Shown here piece by piece: positions 30,960 through 36,202 of a stretch of 36,202 nt of DNA (position 1 is the stretch's first letter; each line of letters begins with the position of its first letter). The notes beneath the pieces were generated by a model. It did no database searches, had not been told where the DNA came from, and saw nothing but the letters and a program-made list of their open reading frames with translations. This DNA is from an uncultured Eubacteriales bacterium. Its GTDB lineage: Bacteria > Bacillota > Clostridia > Oscillospirales > Butyricicoccaceae. Location: contig CATJIY010000042.1 in the NCBI GenBank assembly GCA_949740695.1, positions 1 to 36,202 of the forward strand. Reading direction: 5' to 3'. Made by a program: the position numbers and the translations under genes.

Positions 30960-32804
30960 TTATTTATTGTTCTCGTCCTCGTCCACAACCTTATAATCAG
31001 CGTCATAAACCGTTTCCCCATCGGGACCGCTCTGGGAACCCGCCTGAGCGCCGGCCTGACCATCCTGGGGAGCCGTCTGGGCATACATTTTTTCCGCGAT
31101 GGCATAGAATGCCTTTTTCAGCGCCTCGCTGTCGCTCTGGATAGCGGCCACGTCGCTGCCCTTCAAAGTTTCCTTCAGTTGGTTGAGGGCGGACTCCACG
31201 CCAGCCTTTTCCTCGGCGGAAACTTTATCCCCCAGCTCGCTCAGGGACTTCTCGGTCTGATAAACCAGGCTCTCGGCCTCGTTGCGGGCGTCTACCGCTT
31301 CCTTGTTCTTTTTATCCTCAGCGGCAAACTGCTCGGCTTCCTTCACCGCTTTGTCAATGTCCTCTTTGGAAAGGTTGGAAGAAGCGGTAATGGTGATATG
31401 CTGTTCCTTGCCAGTGCCCAGATCTTTGGCGGAAACATTGACAATACCGTTGGAATCGATATCAAAGGTGACCTCGATCTGCGGCACCCCCCGGGGAGCG
31501 GCAGGAATGCCATCCAGGTGGAACTTGCCCAAAGTCTTGTTGCCGGCGGCCATATCCCGCTCGCCCTGCAAAACATGGATTTCCACCGAAGTTTGCCCAT
31601 CGGCAGCGGTAGAGAACACCTGCTTTTTATTGGTGGGAATGGTGGTGTTCCGGTCGATGATCTTGGTGCAGACGCCGCCCAGAGTCTCGATGCCTAAGCT
31701 CAAAGGCGTCACATCCAACAGCAGCAAATCCTTGACCTCGCCGCCTAAAACGCCAGCCTGAATAGCCGCTCCCATAGCCACGCACTCATCCGGATTGATG
31801 CCTTTAAATCCGTCCTTGCCAGTGATGCGGCGCACCGCGTCCTGAACAGCGGGGATACGGCTGGAGCCGCCTACCAGCAGAACCTTTGCAATCTCGCCGG
31901 CGCTGACGCCACTGTCAGAAAGCACCTGATGCACCGGTCCGGTGGTGGACTCCACCAGATCCCGGGTCAGCTCGTCAAACTTGGCCCGGGTCAAGGTTAG
32001 ATCCAGGTGACGGCTGCCGTTGGCGTCGGCAAAGATATAGGGCAGATTAATGTTGCTGGAGGTGACGCCGGAAAGTTCGATCTTAGCCTTTTCGGCGGCT
32101 TCTCTCAGCCGCTGCATGGCCATCCGGTCGCCGGACAGGTCCACGCCCTGATCCTTACGGAATTCGGCCACCATCCAGTTAACCACCCGCTCGTCAAAAT
32201 CGTCGCCGCCCAAGTGGTTGTTGCCTGCGGTGGCCAGCACCTCGATGGTGCCATCGCCAATAGACAACAAGGATACGTCGAAGGTGCCGCCGCCCAGGTC
32301 ATACACCATGACCTTCTGTTCGTTTTCTTTGTCCATACCGTAAGCCAGCGCCGCGGCAGTAGGTTCGTTAATGATGCGCAACACTTCCAGTCCGGCGATT
32401 TTTCCCGCATCCTTGGTAGCTTGCCGCTGGGCGTCGGTAAAATAGGCCGGAACAGTAATAACCGCCTGGGTGACCTTTTCTCCCAGATAGCCTTCGGCGT
32501 CAGCCTTCAGCTTTTGCAAAATCATGGCCGAAATCTCCTGGGGAGAATAGCTCTTACCGTCAATATTCACTTTATGCTCAGTACCCATCTGGCGTTTGAT
32601 AGAACTGATGGTGCGCTGGGGGTTAGAAACCGCCTGACGCTTGGCCACCTGCCCGACCATCCGTTCGCCTGTCTTGGAAAAAGCCACCACAGAAGGGGTG
32701 GTGCGGGCTCCTTCCGCGTTGGGAATGACGGTGGCCTCGCCGCCCTCAATGACGGCTACGCAGGAGTTGGTGGTGCCAAGGTCGATACCAATAATTTTAG
32801 CCAT
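30960..32804 (-). CDS. dnaK: Chaperone DnaK (Hsp70)
   Basis: DnaK is the ATP-driven Hsp70 that binds exposed hydrophobic segments. The 614-aa protein starts with the ATPase phosphate loop GIDLGTTNSCVAV (residues 5-17), has VYDLGGGTFDVSLLSIGDG near 167-185 and LLVGGSSRIPAVQ near 310. The linker region DLLLLDVTPLSLGIETLGG near 360 leads to the substrate domain, and the C-terminal lid ends in a Gln/Gly-rich tail with VVDEDENNK. The length and the missing insertion in the ATPase domain fit Gram-positive DnaK. ATGGAGGAAA lies before the ATG. Confidence 0.97.
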   Translation of the reverse strand: MAKIIGIDLGTTNSCVAVIEGGEATVIPNAEGARTTPSVVAFSKTGERMVGQVAKRQAVSNPQRTISSIKRQMGTEHKVNIDGKSYSPQEISAMILQKLKADAEGYLGEKVTQAVITVPAYFTDAQRQATKDAGKIAGLEVLRIINEPTAAALAYGMDKENEQKVMVYDLGGGTFDVSLLSIGDGTIEVLATAGNNHLGGDDFDERVVNWMVAEFRKDQGVDLSGDRMAMQRLREAAEKAKIELSGVTSSNINLPYIFADANGSRHLDLTLTRAKFDELTRDLVESTTGPVHQVLSDSGVSAGEIAKVLLVGGSSRIPAVQDAVRRITGKDGFKGINPDECVAMGAAIQAGVLGGEVKDLLLLDVTPLSLGIETLGGVCTKIIDRNTTIPTNKKQVFSTAADGQTSVEIHVLQGERDMAAGNKTLGKFHLDGIPAAPRGVPQIEVTFDIDSNGIVNVSAKDLGTGKEQHITITASSNLSKEDIDKAVKEAEQFAAEDKKNKEAVDARNEAESLVYQTEKSLSELGDKVSAEEKAGVESALNQLKETLKGSDVAAIQSDSEALKKAFYAIAEKMYAQTAPQDGQAGAQAGSQSGPDGETVYDADYKVVDEDENNK

Positions 32805-32914
32805 AATACGTTTCCTCCATTTGTTGTAAGATCATCCGAATGGCTTTGCGCCGGCTCCCGGATGTCGTATGTTTTCCTTTATGATCAAGTATGATCAAGA
32901 CTGAAATTTTCTGT

Positions 32915-33469
32915 TTAATCGGTGGTTTTCACCATAGCGGCCCGAATCAACCGCCCCTTCATGGTATAACCTTTTTGCAGCACTTGGGCGATGACCGTTT
33001 CCCCGCTGCCTTCCCCTTCCTCGTGCATCACTGCGTTGTGGAAATTGGGATCAAAGGGTTCGCCTTCAGCGCCGCAGGGTTCTACCTGGAATTTCCCCAA
33101 GATTTCCTGAAACTGTTTATAGATCAGTCTAACCCCCTCGTCAGCGTCCTCCTGGGCAGCGCCCCGTTCCAGATTGTCCAACACCGGAAGAAACCCGGCG
33201 ATAGCCGCCATCTGAGCGTCCTGATAGGTGGTTTCCCGCTCTTTCTGGGTGCGCTTGCGGAAGTTGTCATACTCGGCTAGCACCCGCTTATACCGTTCCT
33301 CCTGGCGGGCAGCCTCAGCCTCCAGCTTTTGCAGCTTTTCCTCCAGGTGAGCGGCCTTTTTCCGCTCAGCCCGGCTTTCTTTGGGGACCTCTTCCTGGGG
33401 CGCCTCCGCCGCCTCAGCGGCCGGGACTTCGTCCTGGTCCTCGATCTGACTCTTGATTTCTTCGCTCAT
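32915..33469 (-). CDS. grpE: Nucleotide exchange factor GrpE
   Basis: GrpE releases ADP from DnaK. The 184-aa protein has an acidic, low-complexity N terminus (about residues 1-35), a long coiled-coil region (KKAAHLEEKLQKLEAEAARQEERYKR), the family core LAEYDNFRKRTQKERE near 65-80, and the C-terminal beta domain with HNAVMHEEGEG and VLQKGYTMKGRLIRAAMV. I chose the ATG at 33469 with AGGTGAAAG upstream. Its first 56 bases overlap the end of hrcA, a longer overlap than usual. Confidence 0.95.
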   Translation of the reverse strand: MSEEIKSQIEDQDEVPAAEAAEAPQEEVPKESRAERKKAAHLEEKLQKLEAEAARQEERYKRVLAEYDNFRKRTQKERETTYQDAQMAAIAGFLPVLDNLERGAAQEDADEGVRLIYKQFQEILGKFQVEPCGAEGEPFDPNFHNAVMHEEGEGSGETVIAQVLQKGYTMKGRLIRAAMVKTTD

Positions 33470-34520
33470 CGCTTTCACCTGTGTCCTTTAATCGTTTCAT
33501 TCCTTGCCCGGTCACGCCCGCTACCGCCTGGGTAAAGGCGATTAGCTTGGCGCACGCGTCGGCGTAATCCATCCGGGCGGGGGCAATGATACCCACGATG
33601 CCCCGGGTATTCTGGTCGATCTGATAGCTGGTAAACACCAAACTTGCATCCCGCATGCTGGGGTCCTGAAGCTCTGGTCCGATACGGACGTTAATCAGGT
33701 TGGGCGCCTCTCCCCCTTCCAACAGTTCGCCAACCCGCCCCCGGTCAGAAAAATATTCCAAAAGCTCTCTGGCCCGCTGGGTGTCTTGATACTCCCGGTT
33801 GTCCAGCAACCGGGCCGCTCCGTCGATATAAATCTCCGGCTTCCCTCCCTGCTGGGTCTCTCGAATAAAATCCAACACGGTCATCGCCATCTCGTATACG
33901 CCGGAATCTTCCCCCATACTTTGGGACAGAGAAGGAAGCAGATATTCCAGCCGCCCCTCGCTAATCGCCAGGTTAAGCGCTGTCGTTAGCACCGCCGCAG
34001 TCGCCGGCTCTACCAAACGGGACAACCGAATCATCTTGTTCTTTACATCGCTTTCCGTAACCAGTACCGCCGCATAGGAATAACCGCCGTCCACATCGAT
34101 CAGCTCACACCGCCTGACGGTTTTCCCCCCGGTATGAGAAATCATGGAAACCGTTGTGTGCCGGGTCATTTCCCCCAGCACTTTAGAAGCGCTCACCATG
34201 ATGTTGTCAATCTCCCGCATCTTGGCCTGCATCATTAACCGCATCGCCTCCAGCTCGCCGGTAGCGATCCGGTGGCGGTCCATCAGCTCATTGACATATA
34301 ACCGGTAAGCGGCATAGGAGGGGATACGCCCCGCTGAAACATGGGGTTTTTCCAAGTAACCCAGCTCCTCCAGCTCGCTCATCTCATTGCGAATGGTGGC
34401 GGAGGAGATGGGCGCTTCAAACCTGTCCGCCAGCGTTTTGGAACCTACCGGTTCGGCTGTCTCAATGTAGTTTTCCACAATCGCCTTTAAAATACGCCGC
34501 TTCCGCTCGGGAAGTTCCAT
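33414..34520 (-). CDS. hrcA: Heat-inducible transcription repressor HrcA
   Basis: HrcA binds the CIRCE operator and represses the dnaK and groEL operons; GroEL keeps it active. The 368-aa protein has a winged helix at the N terminus (about residues 1-75, with SSATIRNEMSELEELGYLEKPHVSAGR), the middle IRD region and the C-terminal GAF-like part with GIVGIIAPARMDY near 315-327. The usual protein is about 340-350 aa; the last 30 or so residues (from about GMKRLKDTGESDERR) are a basic extension running into grpE. The ATG at 34520 has GAGGAGGGAG. CIRCE lies 18 bp upstream. Confidence 0.95.
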   Translation of the reverse strand: MELPERKRRILKAIVENYIETAEPVGSKTLADRFEAPISSATIRNEMSELEELGYLEKPHVSAGRIPSYAAYRLYVNELMDRHRIATGELEAMRLMMQAKMREIDNIMVSASKVLGEMTRHTTVSMISHTGGKTVRRCELIDVDGGYSYAAVLVTESDVKNKMIRLSRLVEPATAAVLTTALNLAISEGRLEYLLPSLSQSMGEDSGVYEMAMTVLDFIRETQQGGKPEIYIDGAARLLDNREYQDTQRARELLEYFSDRGRVGELLEGGEAPNLINVRIGPELQDPSMRDASLVFTSYQIDQNTRGIVGIIAPARMDYADACAKLIAFTQAVAGVTGQGMKRLKDTGESDERRNQESDRGPGRSPGR

Positions 34521-34537
34521 AGGCTCCCTCCTCAACG

Positions 34538-34564
34538 TTAGCACTCATTCTGCCTGAGTGCTAA
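34538..34564. promoter_or_regulatory. CIRCE operator
   Basis: TTAGCACTC (34538-34546), nine bases, GAGTGCTAA (34556-34564): a perfect 9-9-9 CIRCE inverted repeat, the binding site of HrcA. It begins five bases after the -10 of the operon promoter and covers the likely start site. Confidence 0.97.
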
Positions 34565-34568
34565 ATCT

Positions 34569-34596
34569 ATCCTATCACTTTCCGCTGGTTTGTCAA
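34569..34596 (-). promoter_or_regulatory. Promoter of hrcA-grpE-dnaK-dnaJ
   Basis: A perfect TTGACA (34596-34591) with TAGGAT (34574-34569) 16 bp downstream on the minus strand, directly ahead of CIRCE. Confidence 0.75.
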
Positions 34597-34644
34597 TAGT
34601 TTTTCCCAAAAAAATGTGAACAAACGGATAACTTTCCCGTTTTG

Positions 34645-34671
34645 TTCCCACCTGCACCCTTGGAGTGCTAA
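34645..34671. promoter_or_regulatory. Degenerate second CIRCE-like site
   Basis: On the minus strand a perfect TTAGCACTC half (34671-34663) is followed after nine bases by AGGTGGGAA, which matches the other half at five of nine positions. It lies about 50 bp upstream of the -35. Weak, but the perfect half-site is notable. Confidence 0.35.
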
Positions 34672-34692
34672 AAATCGACCGGTTTTCCCTAC

Positions 34693-34720
34693 AAAAAAGC
34701 CCCGCAGCTTTCTGCGGGGC
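34693..34720 (-). terminator. Terminator after the PNPOx-family gene
   Basis: GCCCCGCAG (34699-34707) pairs with CTGCGGGGC (34712-34720), followed on the minus strand by six T. It ends the tadA/PNPOx transcript ahead of the hrcA promoter. Confidence 0.9.
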
Positions 34721-34782
34721 AAAACCGGCCGGGTAGCCAGCCGGAAGTTTTTTGCAGTCCCCACAAAGGGCGGCTGGCTTTT

Positions 34783-35208
34783 TCACTGGGTAATTTCAAA
34801 ATCCTCCGATTGAAATTTGCTGTAATACCGGCCCTTTGAGGCAGTAAATTTGACGACGCAGTAATCTGGATCATTTACGCCGGCAGGATAATACAGGGTG
34901 TCTCCTTCCTGCCAAATGGTTTGCTTGGCCTCAAGGGTTTCCAGCACCTCTACCGTTCCCGCCAAGCTCACCCCTCGGAAAAACCGCCGGTCCACAAAGT
35001 AAACGCTGGCTCGGGAATCCCGCTGAAAAGCGGCCACTTTTTGCGAGGAAGTATTGGTGGAAAACCACAGCTCCCGGATGCCCTTTCGCAGCCGGGGCCG
35101 CAGCATCGCCCTAGTCATTGGGAAGCCCTCCGCGTCTATATAGCAAAGAAAAGCGATAGCTGATTTGTCAATCAGATTGCCAATGGTTTTCGCCGGGTCG
35201 CGCATCAT
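34783..35208 (-). CDS. Pyridoxamine 5'-phosphate oxidase family protein
   Basis: The 141-aa protein has the small split-barrel flavin-binding fold of the PNPOx-like family. Features are TIGNLIDKSAIAFLCYIDAEGFP near the N terminus, LWFSTNTSSQKVAAFQRD near 48-65, ASVYFVDRRFFRGVSLAGTVEVLE near 68-91. Relatives are the general-stress proteins of the YdaG/GSP26 type; whether FMN, F420 or another cofactor is bound is unknown. I chose the ATG at 35208 with AAGGAAGGA upstream; the tadA stop lies inside its ATGATG, so both are coupled. A terminator follows at 34693-34720. Confidence 0.82.
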   Translation of the reverse strand: MMRDPAKTIGNLIDKSAIAFLCYIDAEGFPMTRAMLRPRLRKGIRELWFSTNTSSQKVAAFQRDSRASVYFVDRRFFRGVSLAGTVEVLETLEAKQTIWQEGDTLYYPAGVNDPDYCVVKFTASKGRYYSKFQSEDFEITQ

Positions 35209-35669
35209 AAAATGTCCTTCCTTTCTGTTTCTCTCAATTGACAGAAAAAATTTGTGAGCAGTTGGGAACATTGGGCTTCCCGAACCCCTTTATATAGCTT
35301 TGGCCGCCGGCCAAAAGCTTCTTCAAATAGATTTATCACCCCGCCGCAAGCGCCAAATACTGTATCCGACGCCCCCCATACCACCGTATCCAGACGGGCG
35401 TTCAAGATGGCCCCCGCGCACATGGGACAAGGTTCTAAAGTGACATAAAGTGCGCAACCAGTAAGCCTCCAGTCTCCCACGCTCTTTTCAGCCTGCCGGA
35501 TGGCCATCAGTTCGGCATGACCCAAAACGGTTTTATCCGTCTCCCGCCGGTTATATCCAGCGCCTATGACTTGCCCCTGTCGGATAATGACGCATCCTAC
35601 CGGGATTTCTCCCAGGATTTGCGCTTTTTCCGCCTGTTCCAACGCTAAATCCATAAATGCCGGTTCCAT
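35205..35669 (-). CDS. tadA: tRNA-specific adenosine deaminase TadA
   Basis: TadA converts A34 of tRNA-Arg(ACG) to inosine so that one tRNA reads CGU, CGC and CGA. The 154-aa protein has the zinc site HAE near residues 51-53 with the catalytic Glu, and PCPMCAGAI near 79-87, plus the tRNA-binding GACGGVINLF near 105-114. The length fits the family. The ATG at 35669 has a GGGGGCAG stretch upstream. Its promoter (35703-35731) interlocks with that of the divergent small membrane protein gene. Confidence 0.95.
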   Translation of the reverse strand: MEPAFMDLALEQAEKAQILGEIPVGCVIIRQGQVIGAGYNRRETDKTVLGHAELMAIRQAEKSVGDWRLTGCALYVTLEPCPMCAGAILNARLDTVVWGASDTVFGACGGVINLFEEAFGRRPKLYKGVREAQCSQLLTNFFCQLRETERKDIL

Positions 35670-35670
35670 C

Positions 35671-35699
35671 TTTACATCTGCCCCCTTTTCGGCTATAAT
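35671..35699 (+). promoter_or_regulatory. Promoter of the 70-aa membrane protein gene
   Basis: TTTACA (35671-35676), a 17-bp spacer and TATAAT (35694-35699). Its -35 lies directly before the tadA start codon, so it overlaps the tadA leader. Confidence 0.7.
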
Positions 35700-35702
35700 T
35701 TC

Positions 35703-35731
35703 ATTATATATAGTTCTTTCTTATATTTCAA
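35703..35731 (-). promoter_or_regulatory. Promoter of tadA
   Basis: On the minus strand TTGAAA (35731-35726), a 17-bp spacer and TATAAT (35708-35703). The -10 is four bases from the -10 of the opposite promoter, so RNA polymerase cannot sit on both. Confidence 0.7.
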
Positions 35732-35749
35732 GATGGCAGGTGTAACCGA

Positions 35750-35962
35750 ATGACGATCTTTTTAGCATATCTGATGATTTACCTTCCCCCATTGGTTTCG
35801 GCTTATTTTGTCTACCGCTGGCAGCGGAAAAAACAGGCTCAGGTTCGAGAGAAAAACTGGATTCTGCTCTATCTGCTCCCCTTTATCGCCTTTACCCTAG
35901 TGACTTTCGTGTGGAGCGGCTTATTGTATTGGATATCTGGCGAGCTGCCTTACCAGCAATAA
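35750..35962 (+). CDS. Small two-span membrane protein of unknown function (70 aa)
   Basis: The protein has a hydrophobic segment at about residues 2-22 (FLAYLMIYLPPLVSAYFVY), a basic loop WQRKKQAQVREKN, a second segment at about 37-60 (LLYLLPFIAFTLVTFVWSGLLYW) and a short tail. The positive loop suggests both ends outside and the loop inside. I do not recognise a family. AGGTG lies upstream of the ATG. It has its own promoter and a weak terminator at 35972-35994, and comes before a lipoprotein gene that runs off the window. Confidence 0.6.
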   Translation: MTIFLAYLMIYLPPLVSAYFVYRWQRKKQAQVREKNWILLYLLPFIAFTLVTFVWSGLLYWISGELPYQQ

Positions 35963-35971
35963 TTTTGCGTT

Positions 35972-35994
35972 TTCCCTCCTGCGGGAACTTTTTT
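35972..35994 (+). terminator. Weak terminator after the 70-aa gene
   Basis: A five-bp stem TTCCC/GGGAA (35972-35976 with 35983-35987) followed by C and six T. Short, but well placed 10 bp after the stop. Confidence 0.5.
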
Positions 35995-36035
35995 CACTTT
36001 TTCCGGTCTAATCTTTGTAAAGGAGGGAAAATTTC

Positions 36036-36202
36036 ATGAAACACGTAAAACATATCTTGCTGGCGCTACTGCTGGTTTTGACTTTATTACTGACCGCAGC
36101 TTGCGGCGCTACCACGAGCGCCGACAATCATGGGGCGGCGCCATCCTCCCCCGGCGTTGCCGGCTCTGAGGAGTTTTCTTCCGACGCTAAAGCTCCCGAG
36201 AT
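36036..36202 (+). CDS. Lipoprotein, 5' end only (cut by window edge)
   Basis: The first 55 codons are visible. They start with a signal peptide (MKHVKHILLALLLVLTLLL) with a lipobox TAAC and lipidated Cys23, followed by a Ser/Ala/Asp-rich linker, as in substrate-binding or cell-surface lipoproteins of Firmicutes. The domain that would tell the function is outside the window. A very strong AAAGGAGGG site lies nine bases before the ATG. Confidence 0.8.
   Translation, partial: MKHVKHILLALLLVLTLLLTAACGATTSADNHGAAPSSPGVAGSEEFSSDAKAPE

Noticed and set aside
34735..34779. AGCCAGCCG/CGGCTGGCT inverted repeat followed by five T on the plus strand
   Set aside because: No plus-strand gene ends here and the loop is 27 bases; the better terminator for the minus-strand gene is at 34693-34720.
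1..36202. CRISPR array, prophage or transposase
   Set aside because: No regularly spaced direct repeats and no integrase, transposase or phage structural protein were seen on either strand.

Overview
The window reads as chromosomal DNA of an anaerobic, endospore-forming Firmicute, most likely of class Clostridia (an Oscillospirales/Ruminococcaceae-like genome). Base composition looks slightly above 50% GC. The case rests on a spoVB-mazG-hup-rqcP-yabP-yabQ sporulation block, HrcA/CIRCE heat-shock control, an oxygen-independent HemZ-type radical SAM protein, a TM1266-family protein linked to [FeFe]-hydrogenase systems, strong AGGAGG ribosome binding sites and sigma-A-like promoters. No prophage, transposase, CRISPR array or rRNA gene was seen.

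Layout. 1-673: a tRNA-Arg(CCU), a degenerate copy of its 5' half, and about 590 bp holding three inverted repeats and at most one small ORF. 674-3376 (-): purA-purB, the last two steps to AMP; the PurB is of the human ADSL type. 3564-4478 (+): a LysR regulator whose promoter overlaps that of purA. 4629-7260 (+): five closely packed genes with no obvious shared pathway (72-aa protein, GNAT, membrane protein, SDR, P-loop kinase-like). 7291-12377 (+): a promoter, a structured leader ending in a terminator, a TM1266-family regulator, a lipoprotein/permease/ATPase importer for a metal chelate, and a MocR-type regulator with Arg where the PLP lysine is expected.

12456-16417 (-): the sporulation and translation-quality block spoVB, mazG, hup, rqcP, yabP, yabQ. 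16590-18730 (-): purine nucleoside phosphorylase translationally coupled to an MTA/SAH-type deaminase. 19006-20692: a zinc-ribbon protein (-) divergent from trmO and a DUF4180 gene (+). 20796-22548: a TetR regulator (-), a 16-bp perfect palindromic operator, then a 44-aa membrane peptide and an alpha/beta hydrolase (+). 22661-29526 (-): recJ-rel-dtd-MBL hydrolase-hemZ, one compact operon with a good promoter at 29557-29585. 29754-34520 (-): hrcA-grpE-dnaK-dnaJ behind a CIRCE operator. 34783-35669 (-): tadA and a PNPOx-family protein. 35750 to the end (+): a small membrane protein and the start of a lipoprotein cut by the window edge.

The strongest candidate for something undescribed is the leader at about 7326-7517. 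It has a clear promoter, a predicted three-way junction, a 7-bp pairing that would compete with an intrinsic terminator, and a Shine-Dalgarno sequence inside a small hairpin. I could not match it to any riboswitch class I know. It precedes the TM1266/importer cluster, so a metal- or cofactor-responsive RNA is a reasonable but unproven hypothesis.
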